The notes: a model not told the origin generated them from the sequence alone. A DNA stretch of 64,000 bases from Vespula vulgaris (GCF_905475345.1 NC_066592.1:8961501-9025500); one strand, 5' to 3'. Counted from the first letter of the stretch, positions 42,429 through 60,102 are shown. A program made the numbers and translations.

Positions 42429-43328
42429 GTAAACGAATCGAGAATTTGAATGAAACAAAGAACGATATCGAGATTAAATTGAAAAGAAACTTTGTTAGCT
42501 TCTTGACAAAAAGGCACTCTATAAGGGAAACAACAGCCATCCAAAGTACAATTATATCAAAGACCTATTCAAAGGAAAGACGATTACATAGGTATCCTAT
42601 TATGATACCTTATACTTCTTATTATTCATATAAAAGAAAAGAAGAAGAAAAAAAACAGTTAAGAAGATTAAGAAAGAAATTTCATGTTTATTTCCCAATA
42701 TCTTCAATTATGATTGATTTATAAAGACAATAAGAATAATAATAACAATAATAATAACAACAATAATATGAAGAAGAAGAAGAAGAACAAAGTATCTTGG
42801 TATATTCAATTTTGCTTTCTTGTTCTTATGTGGTATATGTAGCTAGTACAATGTAAATTTTAATGTGGGATTTTATTTAAACGTGTCATTTAATGCGTAT
42901 TATGATTAATATGCATTATTCATACACATATCAATGTATGTGTATTTAAATGAATATAGAATTTATACCTCGTTGACAAATTAAATTTACAATATTGAAA
43001 TAAGGGTGTCACGATCAGGTACACGCATCACGTTCGATCGTCGACGATCTTTCAATATATAAAATATATCGATACCAAACGATATTACATTTGTTAAAAG
43101 GCATATACGTATTACGTACATACGCGTACACGTGCATACAGAAAAATTGAGAAAAAAATAGCAAAATAGAGCGAGGAAGAGAGAGAGAGAGAGATGAAAG
43201 TTCATTGTTTACGAGGAAGGACGTCTGTCCTAACAAACGGAGTTTTCGATGAGGTCTCGTATTTTTCTATTCCTGTTGCTTTCTTTTATTTTTTGATTTT
43301 GATTATTTAACTAATTAAATTATAAAAA

Positions 43329-43368
<40 letters not shown>

Positions 43369-44471
43369 TTACCCTGAAAGAAAAAGAGAATGTTTATAGC
43401 ATTTACTAGCGGGCGTATACAAAGCAAATCTTATTACAATGTTTATATGTTTCTTTATCAGCTGATGTATCTAAATACACCTTATCTTATTTACTTTTGG
43501 TCCAATATCCTATGATATCAGTCTTTCCACAACCACAGAGTTGGAAACTTGAAAGATCCCCTTTAAACATACGTTTGTAAATAGATAGATATGTATATAT
43601 GTACATATGTACATAACTAGATACATAATATACACACCCACACACACATACACAAAGTATATAGTAGTCTTTCTCTTGGGTATTACTTGAGATTTTATTA
43701 TATTGTATAGACAGTAACGAGCAACCTTTGTTCTGCAATGAGCCAAAATTACATGTCTGATATTGTTATTGATACAATTCATTATGAACTAAAAATGTTT
43801 AAATTGATTAGAAAAGAAATTAAAACTTGATAGAAAAAGAAAAAATTTTACATTATTGAAGGGTATTTGTTATTTTCGGCATACATTTACAATGAAATGT
43901 TTTCTATAATTCCATTGATTTTCTATTAGCAATACTTTTAATGTGTACGCATAAGTGTATGTATATATATTTTTGTAATGGAACGAAATCTATTAGTTGT
44001 TTATTTTTAATTAGATATATGATTCTACTTCTGGTTAATAAACTTTACATTATTATATTGGAAGATACAATGGAATATATCGAATTAAACTCTAATACAA
44101 TGTTTTATTCGTTTGTCGTTAACGTTAAGACTTTTGATAAAAGATTTCAGTACTTCAGTTAATAGTTAAAATGCCCTTCAACTGGCCGTAGATAACAAAG
44201 CTCTTCACTAATGTATCAACGTAAGATGTAATACCACTGATTAAGAAATTCACTAATTATAGTCGACTATTGTCATTCTTCGATGCAAGATGTAAGTCGT
44301 ATTTGCATTGATACGCAGATGAATACGTATATGATAATGTTTTTTTTATATATGAATACGTATATGATAATGTTTTTTTATAAACCCTGAGTTACTCATT
44401 TCTGATACAGATTCAGATATATACAGATATATATATATGTATTATATATTATATATAATATGTATATATAT

Positions 44472-44510
<39 letters not shown>

Positions 44511-45412
44511 AAGGGTAAACGAATCGAGAATTTGAATGAAACAAAGAACGATATCGAGATTAAATTGAAAAGAAACTTTGTTAGCTCTTGACAAAAAGGC
44601 ATTCGATAAGGAAGCATTAGCCGTCCAAAGTACAATTATATCAAAGACCTATTCAAATGAAAGACGATTACATAGGTATCCTATTATGATACCTTTTACT
44701 TCTTATTATTCATATAAAAGAAAAGAAGAAGAAAAAAAACAGTTAAGAAGATTAAGAAAGAAATTTCATGTTTATTTCCCAATATCTTCAATTATGATTG
44801 ATTTATAAAGACAATAAGAATAATAATAACAATAATAATAACAACAATAATATGAAGAAGAAGAAGAAGAACAAAGTATCTTGGTATATTCAATTTTGCT
44901 TTCTTGTTCTTATGTGGTATATGTAGCTAGTACAATGTAAATTTTAATGTGGGATTTTATTTAAACGTGTCATTTAATGCGTATTATGATTAATATGCAT
45001 TATTCATACACATATCAATGTATGTGTATTTAAATGAATATAGAATTTATACCTCGTTGACAAATTAAATTTACAATATTGAAATAAGGGTGTCACGATC
45101 AGGTACACGCATCACGTTCGATCGTCGACGATCTTTCAATATATAAAATATATCGATACCAAACGATATTACATTTGTTAAAAGGCATATACGTATTACG
45201 TACATACGCGTACACGTGCATACAGAAAAATTGAGAAAAAAATAGCAAAATAGAGCGAGGAAGAGAGAGAGAGAGAGATGAAAGTTCATTGTTTACGAGG
45301 AAGGACGTCTGTCCTAACAAACGGAGTTTTCGATGAGGTCTCGTATTTTTCTATTCCTGTTGCTTTCTTTTATTTTTTGATTTTGATTATTTAACTAATT
45401 AAATTATAAAAA

Positions 45413-45454
<42 letters not shown>

Positions 45455-46555
45455 TTACCCTGAAAGAAAAAGAGAATGTTTATAGCATTTACTAGCGGGC
45501 GTATACAAAGCAAATCTTATTACAATGTTTATATGTTTCTTTATCAGCTGATGTATCTAAATACACCTTATCTTATTTACTTTTGGTCCAATATCCTATG
45601 ATATCAGTCTTTCCACAACCACAGAGTTGGAAACTTGAAAGATCCCCTTTAAACATACGTTTGTAAATAGATAGATATGTATATATGTACATATGTACAT
45701 AACTAGATACATAATATACACACCCACACACACATACACAAAGTATATAGTAGTCTTTCTCTTGGGTATTACTTGAGATTTTATTATATTGTATAGACAG
45801 TAACGAGCAACCTTTGTTCTGCAATGAGCCAAAATTACATGTCTGATATTGTTATTGATACAATTCATTATGAACTAAAAATGTTTAAATTGATTAGAAA
45901 AGAAATTAAAACTTGATAGAAAAAGAAAAAATTTTACATTATTGAAGGGTATTTGTTATTTTCGGCATACATTTACAATGAAATGTTTTCTATAATTCCA
46001 TTGATTTTCTATTAGCAATACTTTTAATGTGTACGCATAAGTGTATGTATATATATTTTTGTAATGGAACGAAATCTATTAGTTGTTTATTTTTAATTAG
46101 ATATATGATTCTACTTCTGGTTAATAAACTTTACATTATTATATTGGAAGATACAATGGAATATATCGAATTAAACTCTAATACAATGTTTTATTCGTTT
46201 GTCGTTAACGTTAAGACTTTTGATAAAAGATTTCAGTACTTCAGTTAATAGTTAAAATGCCCTTCAACTGGCCGTAGATAACAAAGCTCTTCACTAATGT
46301 ATCAACGTAAGATGTAATACCACTGATTAAGAAATTCACTAATTATAGTCGACTATTGTCATTCTTCGATGCAAGATGTAAGTCGTATTTGCATTGATAC
46401 GCAGATGAATACGTATATGATAATGTTTTTTTTATATATGAATACGTATATGATAATGTTTTTTTATAAACCCTGAGTTACTCATTTCTGATACAGATTC
46501 AGATATATACAGATATATATATGTATTATATATTATATATAATATGTATATATAT

Positions 46556-46594
<39 letters not shown>

Positions 46595-47497
46595 AAGGGT
46601 AAACGAATCGAGAATTTGAATGAAACAAAGAACGATATCGAGATTAAATTGAAAAGAAACTTTGTTAGCTCTTGACAAAAAGGCATTCGATAAGGAAGCA
46701 TTAGCCGTCCAAAGTACAATTATATCAAAGACCTATTCAAATGAAAGACGATTACATAGGTATCCTATTATGATACCTTATACTTCTTATTATTCATATA
46801 AAAGAAAAGAAGAAGAAAAAAAACAGTTAAGAAGATTAAGAAAGAAATTTCATGTTTATTTCCCAATATCTTCAATTATGATTGATTTATAAAGACAATA
46901 AGAATAATAATAACAATAATAATAACAACAATAATATGAAGAAGAAGAAGAAGAACAAAGTATCTTGGTATATTCAATTTTGCTTTCTTGTTCTTATGTG
47001 GTATATGTAGCTAGTACAATGTAAATTTTAATGTGGGATTTTATTTAAACGTGTCATTTAATGCGTATTATGATTAATATGCATTATTCATACACATATC
47101 AATGTATGTGTATTTAAATGAATATAGAATTTATACCTCGTTGACAAATTAAATTTACAATATTGAAATAAGGGTGTCACGATCAGGTACACGCATCACG
47201 TTCGATCGTCGACGATCTTTCAATATATAAAATATATCGATACCAAACGATATTACATTTGTTAAAAGGCATATACGTATTACGTACATACGCGTACACG
47301 TGCATACAGAAAAATTGAGAAAAAAATAGCAAAATAGAGCGAGGAAGAGAGAGAGAGAGTGATGAAAGTTCATTGTTTACGAGGAAGGACGTCTGTCCTA
47401 ACAAACAGAGTTTTCGATGAGGTCTCGTATTTTTTCTATTCCTGTTGCTTTCTTTTATTTTTTGATTTTGATTATTTAACTAATTAAATTATAAAAA

Positions 47498-47547
<50 letters not shown>

Positions 47548-48642
47548 TTACCCTGAAAGAAAAAGAGAATGTTTATAGCATTTACTAGCGGACGTATACA
47601 AAGCAAATCTTATTACAATGTTTATATGTTTCTATATAAGCTGAAGTATCTAAATACACCTTATCTTATTTAATTTTGGTCGAATATCGTATGAGATCAG
47701 TCTTTCGGCAACCACTGAGTTGGAAACTTGAAAGATCCCGTATGAACATACGTTTGTAAATAGATAGATATGTATATATGTACATATGTACATAACTAGA
47801 CACAATATACACACCCTCACACTCATACACAAAGTATATAGTAGTCTTTCTCTTGGGTATTGCTTGAGATTTTATTATATTGTATAGACAGTAACGAGCA
47901 ACCTTTGTTCTGCAATGAGCCAAAATTAAATATCTGATATTGTTATTGATAGAATTCATTATGAACTAAAAATGCTTATATTGATTAAAAAAGGAATTAA
48001 TGCTTGATAGAAAAAGAAAAAATTACACATTATTGAAGGGTATTTGTTATTTTCGGCATCAATTTACAATGAAATGTTTTCTATAATTCCATTGATTTTT
48101 TATTAGCAATACTTTTAATGTGTATGCATAAATGTATGTATATATATTTTTGTAATGGAACGAAATCTATTAGTTGTTTATTTTTAATTAGATATATGAT
48201 TCTACTTCTCGTTAATAAACTTTACATTATTATATTGGAAGATACATTGGAAGATATTGAAATAAACTCTAATACAATCTTTTATTCGTTTGTCGTTAAA
48301 GTTACGAGTTTTGATAAATGATTTCGATACTTCGGTTAATAGTTAAAATGCGTTTCAACTGGCCGTAGATAACAAAGCTCTTCACAAATGTATCAACGTA
48401 AGATGTAATACCACTGATTAAGAAATTCACTAATTATAGTCGACTATTGTCATTCTTCGATGCAAGATGTAAGTCGTATTTGCATTGATACGCAGATGAA
48501 TACGTATATGATAATGTTTTTTTTATATATGAATACGTATATGATATGTTTTTTTATAATACCCTGAGTTACTCATTTCTGATACAGATTGAGATATATA
48601 CAGATATATATATATATTATATATTATATATTATGTATATAT

Positions 48643-48698
<56 letters not shown>

Positions 48699-49606
48699 GA
48701 AGGGTAAACGAATCGAGAATTTTGAATAAAACATAGAACGATATCGAGATTAAATTGAAAGGAAACTTTGTTAGCTTCTTGACAAAAAGGCACTCTATAA
48801 GGGAAACAACAGCCATCCAAAGTACAATTATATCAAAGACCTATTCAAAGGAAAGACGATTACATAGGTATCCTATTATGATACCTTATACTTCTTATTA
48901 TTCATATAAAAGAAAAGAAGAAGAAAAAAAACAGTTAAGAAGATTAAGAAAGAAATTTCATGTTTATTTCCCAATATCTTCAATTATGATTGATTTATAA
49001 AGACAATAAGAATAATAATAACAATAATAATAACAACAATAATATGAAGAAGAAGAAGAAGAACAAAGTATCTTGGTATATTCAATTTTGCTTTCTTGTT
49101 CTTATGTGGTATATGTAGCTAGTACAATGTAAATTTTAATGTGGGATTTTATTTAAACATGTCATTTAATGCGTATTATGATTAATATGCATTATTCATA
49201 CACATATCAATGTATGTGTATTTAAATGAATATAGAATTTATACTTCGTTGACAAATTAAATTTACAATATTGAAATAAGGGTGTCACGATCAGGTACAC
49301 GCATCACGTTCGATCGTCGACGATCTTTCAATATATAAAATATATCGATACCAAACGATATTACATTTGTTAAAAGGCATATACGTATTACGTACATACG
49401 CGTACACGTGCATACAGAAAAATTGAGAAAAAAATAGCAAAATAGAGCGAGGAAGAGAGAGAGAGAGAGATATGAAAGTTCATTGTTTACGAGGAAGGAC
49501 ATCTGTCCTAACAAACGGAGTTTTCGATGAGGTCTCGTATTTTTCTATTCCTGTTGCTTTCTTTTATTTTTTGATTTTGATTATTTAACTAATTAAATTA
49601 TAAAAA

Positions 49607-49659
<53 letters not shown>

Positions 49660-50758
49660 ACCCTGAAAGAAAAAGAGAATGTTTATAGCATTTACTAGCG
49701 GGCGTATACAAAGCAAATCTTATTACAATGTTTATATGTTTCTTTATCAGCTGATGTATCTAAATACACCTTATCTTATTTACTTTTGGTCCAATATCCT
49801 ATGATATCAGTCTTTCCACAACCACAGAGTTGGAAACTTGAAAGATCCCCTTTAAACATACGTTTGTAAATAGATAGATATGTATATATGTACATATGTA
49901 CATAACTAGATACATAATATACACACCCACACACACATACACAAAGTATATAGTAGTCTTTCTCTTGGGTATTACTTGAGATTTTATTATATTGTATAGA
50001 CAGTAACGAGCAACCTTTGTTCTGCAATGAGCCAAAATTACATGTCTGATATTGTTATTGATACAATTCATTATGAACTAAAAATGTTTAAATTGATTAG
50101 AAAAGAAATTAAAACTTGATAGAAAAAGAAAAAATTTTACATTATTGAAGGGTATTTGTTATTTTCGGCATACATTTACAATGAAATGTTTTCTATAATT
50201 CCATTGATTTTCTATTAGCAATACTTTTAATGTGTACGCATAAGTGTATGTATATATATTTTTGTAATGGAACGAAATCTATTAGTTGTTTATTTTTAAT
50301 TAGATATATGATTCTACTTCTGGTTAATAAACTTTACATTATTATATTGGAAGATACAATGGAATATATCGAATTAAACTCTAATACAATGTTTTATTCG
50401 TTTGTCGTTAACGTTAAGACTTTTGATAAAAGATTTCAGTACTTCAGTTAATAGTTAAAATGCCCTTCAACTGGCCGTAGATAACAAAGCTCTTCACTAA
50501 TGTATCAACGTAAGATGTAATACCACTGATTAAGAAATTCACTAATTATAGTCGACTATTGTCATTCTTCGATGCAAGATGTAAGTGGTATTTGCATTGA
50601 TACGCAGATGAATACGTATATGATAATGTTTTTTTTATATATGAATACGTATATGATAATGTTTTTTTATAAACCCTGAGTTACTCATTTCTGATACAGA
50701 TTCAGATATATACAGATATATATATGTATTATATATTATATATAATATGTATATATAT

Positions 50759-50797
<39 letters not shown>

Positions 50798-51699
50798 AAG
50801 GGTAAACGAATCGAGAATTTGAATGAAACAAAGAACGATATCGAGATTAAATTGAAAAGAAACTTTGTTAGCTCTTGACAAAAAGGCATTCGATAAGGAA
50901 GCATTAGCCGTCCAAAGTACAATTATATCAAAGACCTATTCAAATGAAAGACGATTACATAGGTATCCTATTATGATACCTTTTACTTCTTATTATTCAT
51001 ATAAAAGAAAAGAAGAAGAAAAAAAACAGTTAAGAAGATTAAGAAAGAAATTTCATGTTTATTTCCCAATATCTTCAATTATGATTGATTTATAAAGACA
51101 ATAAGAATAATAATAACAATAATAATAACAACAATAATATGAAGAAGAAGAAGAAGAACAAAGTATCTTGGTATATTCAATTTTGCTTTCTTGTTCTTAT
51201 GTGGTATATGTAGCTAGTACAATGTAAATTTTAATGTGGGATTTTATTTAAACGTGTCATTTAATGCGTATTATGATTAATATGCATTATTCATACACAT
51301 ATCAATGTATGTGTATTTAAATGAATATAGAATTTATACCTCGTTGACAAATTAAATTTACAATATTGAAATAAGGGTGTCACGATCAGGTACACGCATC
51401 ACGTTCGATCGTCGACGATCTTTCAATATATAAAATATATCGATACCAAACGATATTACATTTGTTAAAAGGCATATACGTATTACGTACATACGCGTAC
51501 ACGTGCATACAGAAAAATTGAGAAAAAAATAGCAAAATAGAGCGAGGAAGAGAGAGAGAGAGTGATGAAAGTTCATTGTTTACGAGGAAGGACGTCTGTC
51601 CTAACAAACAGAGTTTTCGATGAGGTCTCGTATTTTTCTATTCCTGTTGCTTTCTTTTATTTTTTGATTTTGATTATTTAACTAATTAAATTATAAAAA

Positions 51700-51753
<54 letters not shown>

Positions 51754-52848
51754 TTACCCTGAAAGAAAAAGAGAATGTTTATAGCATTTACTAGCGGACG
51801 TATACAAAGCAAATCTTATTACAATGTTTATATGTTTCTATATAAGCTGAAGTATCTAAATACACCTTATCTTATTTACTTTTGGTCGAATATCGTATGA
51901 GATCAGTCTTTCGGCAACCACTGAGTTGGAAACTTGAAAGATCCCGTATGAACATACGTTTGTAAATAGATAGATATGTATATATGTACATATGTACATA
52001 ACTAGACACAATATACACACCCTCACACTCATACACAAAGTATATAGTAGTCTTTCTCTTGGGTATTGCTTGAGATTTTATTATATTGTATAGACAGTAA
52101 CGAGCAACCTTTGTTCTGCAATGAGCCAAAATTAAATATCTGATATTGTTATTGATAGAATTCATTATGAACTAAAAATGCTTATATTGATTAAAAAAGG
52201 AATTAATGCTTGATAGAAAAAGAAAAAATTACACATTATTGAAGGGTATTTGTTATTTTCGGCATCAATTTACAATGAAATGTTTTCTATAATTCCATTG
52301 ATTTTTTATTAGCAATACTTTTAATGTGTATGCATAAATGTATGTATATATATTTTTGTAATGGAACGAAATCTATTAGTTGTTTATTTTTAATTAGATA
52401 TATGATTCTACTTCTCGTTAATAAACTTTACATTATTATATTGGAAGGTACATTGGAAGATATTGAAATAAACTCTAATACAATCTTTTATTCGTTTGTC
52501 GTTAAAGTTACGAGTTTTGATAAATGATTTCGATACTTCGGTTAATAGTTAAAATGCGTTTCAACTGGCCGTAGATAACAAAGCTCTTCACAAATGTATC
52601 AACGTAAGATGTAATACCACTGATTAAGAAATTCACTAATTATAGTCGACTATTGTCATTCTTCGATGCAAGATGTAAGTCGTATTTGCATTGATACGCA
52701 GATGAATACGTATATGATAATGTTTTTTTTATATATGAATACGTATATGATATGTTTTTTTATAATACCCTGAGTTACTCATTTCTGATACAGATTGAGA
52801 TATATACAGATATATATATATATTATATATTATATATTATGTATATAT

Positions 52849-52904
<56 letters not shown>

Positions 52905-53812
52905 GAAGGGTAAACGAATCGAGAATTTTGAATAAAACATAGAACGATATCGAGATTAAATTGAAAGGAAACTTTGTTAGCTTCTTGACAAAAAGGCACT
53001 CTATAAGGGAAACAACAGCCATCCAAAGTACAATTATATCAAAGACCTATTCAAAGGAAAGACGATTACATAGGTATCCTATTATGATACCTTATACTTC
53101 TTATTATTCATATAAAAGAAAAGAAGAAGAAAAAAAACAGTTAAGAAGATTAAGAAAGAAATTTCATGTTTATTTCCCAATATCTTCAATTATGATTGAT
53201 TTATAAAGACAATAAGAATAATAATAACAATAATAATAACAACAATAATATGAAGAAGAAGAAGAAGAACAAAGTATCTTGGTATATTCAATTTTGCTTT
53301 CTTGTTCTTATGTGGTATATGTAGCTAGTACAATGTAAATTTTAATGTGGGATTTTATTTAAACATGTCATTTAATGCGTATTATGATTAATATGCATTA
53401 TTCATACACATATCAATGTATGTGTATTTAAATGAATATAGAATTTATACTTCGTTGACAAATTAAATTTACAATATTGAAATAAGGGTGTCACGATCAG
53501 GTACACGCATCACGTTCGATCGTCGACGATCTTTCAATATATAAAATATATCGATACCAAACGATATTACATTTGTTAAAAGGCATATACGTATTACGTA
53601 CATACGCGTACACGTGCATACAGAAAAATTGAGAAAAAAATAGCAAAATAGAGCGAGGAAGAGAGAGAGAGAGAGATATGAAAGTTCATTGTTTACGAGG
53701 AAGGACATCTGTCCTAACAAACGGAGTTTTCGATGAGGTCTCGTATTTTTCTATTCCTGTTGCTTTCTTTTATTTTTTGATTTTGATTATTTAACTAATT
53801 AAATTATAAAAA

Positions 53813-53862
<50 letters not shown>

Positions 53863-54934
53863 TTACCCTGAAAGAAAAAGAGAATGTTTATAGCATTTAC
53901 TAGCGGGCGTATACAAAGCAAATCTTATTACAATGTTTATATGTTTCTTTATAAGCTGATGTATCTAAATACACCTTATCTTATTTACTTTTGGTCGAAT
54001 ATCGTATGATATCAGTCTTTCCGCAACCACCGAGGTGGAATGTTGGAAGATCCCATATAAACATACGTTTGTAAATAGATACATATGTATATATGTACAT
54101 ATGTACACAACTAGATACATAATATACACACCCACACACACATACACAAAGTATATAGTAGTCTTTCTCTTGGATATTACTTGAGATTTTATTATATTGT
54201 ATAGACAGTAACGAGCAACCTTTGTGCTGCAAGGAGCCAAAATTACATGTCTGATATTGTTATTGATACAATTCATTATGAACTAAAAATGTTTAAATTG
54301 ATTAGAAAAGAAATTAAAACTTGATAGAAAAAGAAAAAATTTTACATTATTGAAGGGTATTTGTTATTTTCGGCATCAATTTACAATGAAATGTTTTCTA
54401 TAATTCCATTGATTTTCTATTAGCAATACTTTTAATGTGTACGCATAAGTGTATGTATATATATTTTTGTAATGGAACGAAATCTATTAGTTGTTTATTT
54501 TTAATTAGATATATGATTCTACTTCTGGTTAATAAACTTTACATTATTATATTGGAAGATACAATGGAAGATATCGAATTAAACTCTAATACAATGTTTT
54601 ATTCGTTTGTCGTTAACGTTAAGACTTTTGATAAAAGATTTCAGTACTTCGGTTAATAGTTAAAATGCCTTTCAACTGGCCGTAGATAACAAAGCTCTTC
54701 ACTAATGTATCAACGTAAGATGTAATATCAGTGATTAAGAAATTCACTAATTAGAGTCGACTATTGTCATTTTTCGATGCAAAATGTAAGTTGTAATTGC
54801 ATTGATACGTACATGAATACGTATATGATAATGTTTTTTTATAAACCCTGAGTTACTCATTTCTGATACAGATTCAGATATATACAGATATATATATGTA
54901 TTATATATTATATATAATATGTATATATATATAC

Positions 54935-54969
<35 letters not shown>

Positions 54970-55887
54970 GAGAGAGAGAAAGAAAGGGTAAACGAATCGA
55001 GAATTTGAATGAAACAAAGAACGATATCGAGATTAAATTGAAAAGAAACTTTGTTAGCTCTTGACAAAAAGGCATTCGATAAGGAAGCATTAGCCGTCCA
55101 AAGTACAATTATATCAAAGACCTATTCAAATGAAAGACGATTACATAGGTATCCTATTATGATACCTTATACTTCTTATTATTCATATAAAAGAGAAGAA
55201 GAAGAAAAAAAACAGTTAAGAAGATTAAGAAAGAAATTTCATGTTTATTTCCCAATATCTTCAATTATGATTGATTTATAAAGACAATAAGAATAATAAT
55301 AACAATAATAATAACAACAATAATATGAAAAAGAAGAAGAAGAACAAAGTATCTTGGTATATTCAATTTTGCTTTCTTGTTCTTATGTGGTATATGTAGC
55401 TAGTACAATGTAAATTTTAATGTGGGATTTCAATTAAACGTCATTTAATGCGTATTATGATTAATATGCATTATTCATACACATGAATGTATATATATTT
55501 AAATGAATATCGAATTTATACCTCGTTGACAAATTAAATTTACAATATTGAAATAAGGGTGTCACGATCAGGTACACGTATCACGTTCGATCGTCGACGA
55601 TCTTTCTATATATAAAATATATCGATACCAAACGATATTACATTTGTTAAAATGCATATACGTATTACGTACGTACGCGTACACGTGCATACAGAAAAAT
55701 TAAGAAAAAAATAGCAAAATAGAGCGAGGAAGAGACAGAGAGAGAGAGATAGATGAAAGTTCATTGTTTTCGAGGAAGGACGTCTGTCCTAACGAACGAA
55801 GTTTACGATGAGGTCTCGTATTTTTCTATTCCTGTTGCTTTCTTTTATTTTTTGATTTTGATTATTTAACTAATTAAATTATAAAAA

Positions 55888-55939
<52 letters not shown>

Positions 55940-57013
55940 TTACCCTGAAAGAAAAAGAGAATGTTTATAGCATTTACTAGCGGGCGTATACAAAGCAAAT
56001 CTTATTACAATGTTTATATGTTTCTTTATAAGCTGATGTATCTAAATACACCTTATCTTATTTACTTTTGGTCGAATATCGTATGATATCAGTCTTTCCG
56101 CAACCACCGAGGTGGAATGTTGGAAGATCCCATATAAACATACGTTTGTAAATAGATACATATGTATATATGTACATATGTACACAACTAGATACATAAT
56201 ATACACATCCACACACACATACACAAAGTATATAGTAGTCTTTCTCTTGGATATTACTTGAGATTTTATTATATTGTATAGACAGTAACGAGCAACCTTT
56301 GTGCTGCAAGGAGCCAAAATTACATGTCTGATATTGTTATTGATACAATTCATTATGAACTAAAAATGTTTAAATTGATTAGAAAAGAAATTAAAACTTT
56401 ATAGAAAAAGAAAAAATTTTACATTATTGAAGGGTATTTGTTATTTTCGGCATCAATTTACAATGAAATGTTTTCTATAATTCCATTGATTTTCTATTAG
56501 CAATACTTTTAATGTGTACGCATAAGTGTATGTATATATATTTTTGTAATGGAACGAAATCTATTAGTTGTTTATTTTTAATTAGATATATGATTCTACT
56601 TCTCGTTAATAAACTTTACATTATTATATTGGAAGGTACATTGGAAGATATTGAAATAAACTCTAATACAATCTTTTATTCGTTTGTCGTTAAAGTTACG
56701 AGTTTTGATAAATGATTTCGATACTTCGGTTAATAGTTAAAATGCGTTTCAACTGGCCGTAGATAACAAAGCTCTTCACTAATGTATCAACGTAAGATGT
56801 AATATCAGTGATTAAGAAATTCACTAATTAGAGTCGACTATTGTCATTGTTCGATGCAAAATGTAAGTTGTAATTGCATTGATACGTACATGAATACGTA
56901 TATGATAATGTTTTTTTATAAACCCTGAGTTACTCATTTCTGATACAGATTCAGATATATACAGATATATATATGTATTATATATTATATATAATATGTA
57001 TATATATATATAC

Positions 57014-57048
<35 letters not shown>

Positions 57049-57964
57049 GAGAGAGAGAAAGAAAGGGTAAACGAATCGAGAATTTGAATGAAACAAAGAA
57101 CGATATCGAGATTAAATTGAAAAGAAACTTTGTTAGCTCTTGACAAAAAGGCATTCGATAAGGAAGCATTAGCCGTCCAAAGTACAATTATATCAAAGAC
57201 CTATTCAAATGAAAGACGATTACATAGGTATCCTATTATGATACCTTATACTTCTTATTATTCATATAAAAGAAAAGAAGAAGAAAAAAAACAGTTAAGA
57301 AGATTAAGAAAGAAATTTCATGTTTATTTCCCAATATCTTCAATTATGATTGATTTATAAAGACAATAAGAATAATAATAACAATAATAATAACAACAAT
57401 AATATGAAGAAGAAGAAGAAGAACAAAGTATCTTGGTATATTCAATTTTGCTTTCTTGTTCTTATGTGGTATATGTAGCTAGTACAATGTAAATTTTAAT
57501 GTGGGATTTTATTTAAACGTGTCATTTAATGCGTATTATGATTAATATGCATTATTCATACACATATCAATGTATGTGTATTTAAATGAATATAGAATTT
57601 ATACCTCGTTGACAAATTAAATTTACAATATTGAAATAAGGGTGTCACGATCAGGTACACGCATCACGTTCGATCGTCGACGATCTTTCAATATATAAAA
57701 TATATCGATACCAAACGATATTACATTTGTTAAAAGGCATATACGTATTACGTACATACGCGTACACGTGCATACAGAAAAATTGAGAAAAAAATAGCAA
57801 AATAGAGCGAGGAAGAGAGAGAGAGAGAGATGAAAGTTCATTGTTTACGAGGAAGGACGTCTGTCCTAACAAACGGAGTTTTCGATGAGGTCTCGTATTT
57901 TTCTATTCCTGTTGCTTTCTTTTATTTTTTGATTTTGATTATTTAACTAATTAAATTATAAAAA

Positions 57965-58006
<42 letters not shown>

Positions 58007-59107
58007 TTACCCTGAAAGAAAAAGAGAATGTTTATAGCATTTACTAGCGGGCGTATACAAAGCAAATCTTATTACAATGTTTATATGTTTCTTTATCAGC
58101 TGATGTATCTAAATACACCTTATCTTATTTACTTTTGGTCCAATATCCTATGATATCAGTCTTTCCACAACCACAGAGTTGGAAACTTGAAAGATCCCCT
58201 TTAAACATACGTTTGTAAATAGATAGATATGTATATATGTACATATGTACATAACTAGATACATAATATACACACCCACACACACATACACAAAGTATAT
58301 AGTAGTCTTTCTCTTGGGTATTACTTGAGATTTTATTATATTGTATAGACAGTAACGAGCAACCTTTGTTCTGCAATGAGCCAAAATTACATGTCTGATA
58401 TTGTTATTGATACAATTCATTATGAACTAAAAATGTTTAAATTGATTAGAAAAGAAATTAAAACTTGATAGAAAAAGAAAAAATTTTACATTATTGAAGG
58501 GTATTTGTTATTTTCGGCATACATTTACAATGAAATGTTTTCTATAATTCCATTGATTTTCTATTAGCAATACTTTTAATGTGTACGCATAAGTGTATGT
58601 ATATATATTTTTGTAATGGAACGAAATCTATTAGTTGTTTATTTTTAATTAGATATATGATTCTACTTCTGGTTAATAAACTTTACATTATTATATTGGA
58701 AGATACAATGGAATATATCGAATTAAACTCTAATACAATGTTTTATTCGTTTGTCGTTAACGTTAAGACTTTTGATAAAAGATTTCAGTACTTCAGTTAA
58801 TAGTTAAAATGCCCTTCAACTGGCCGTAGATAACAAAGCTCTTCACTAATGTATCAACGTAAGATGTAATACCACTGATTAAGAAATTCACTAATTATAG
58901 TCGACTATTGTCATTCTTCGATGCAAGATGTAAGTCGTATTTGCATTGATACGCAGATGAATACGTATATGATAATGTTTTTTTTATATATGAATACGTA
59001 TATGATAATGTTTTTTTATAAACCCTGAGTTACTCATTTCTGATACAGATTCAGATATATACAGATATATATATGTATTATATATTATATATAATATGTA
59101 TATATAT

Positions 59108-59146
<39 letters not shown>

Positions 59147-60047
59147 AAGGGTAAACGAATCGAGAATTTGAATGAAACAAAGAACGATATCGAGATTAAA
59201 TTGAAAAGAAACTTTGTTAGCTCTTGACAAAAAGGCATTCGATAAGGAAGCATTAGCCGTCCAAAGTACAATTATATCAAAGACCTATTCAAATGAAAGA
59301 CGATTACATAGGTATCCTATTATGATACCTTTTACTTCTTATTATTCATATAAAAGAAAAGAAGAAGAAAAAAAACAGTTAAGAAGATTAAGAAAGAAAT
59401 TTCATGTTTATTTCCCAATATCTTCAATTATGATTGATTTATAAAGACAATAAGAATAATAATAACAATAATAATAACAACAATAATATGAAGAAGAAGA
59501 AGAAGAACAAAGTATCTTGGTATATTCAATTTTGCTTTCTTGTTCTTATGTGGTATATGTAGCTAGTACAATGTAAATTTTAATGTGGGATTTTATTTAA
59601 ACGTGTCATTTAATGCGTATTATGATTAATATGCATTATTCATACACATATCAATGTATGTGTATTTAAATGAATATAGAATTTATACCTCGTTGACAAA
59701 TTAAATTTACAATATTGAAATAAGGGTGTCACGATCAGGTACACGCATCACGTTCGATCGTCGACGATCTTTCAATATATAAAATATATCGATACCAAAC
59801 GATATTACATTTGTTAAAAGGCATATACGTATTACGTACATACGCGTACACGTGCATACAGAAAAATTGAGAAAAAAATAGCAAAATAGAGCGAGGAAGA
59901 GAGAGAGAGAGTGATGAAAGTTCATTGTTTACGAGGAAGGACGTCTGTCCTAACAAACAGAGTTTTCGATGAGGTCTCGTATTTTTCTATTCCTGTTGCT
60001 TTCTTTTATTTTTTGATTTTGATTATTTAACTAATTAAATTATAAAA

Positions 60048-60102
<55 letters not shown>
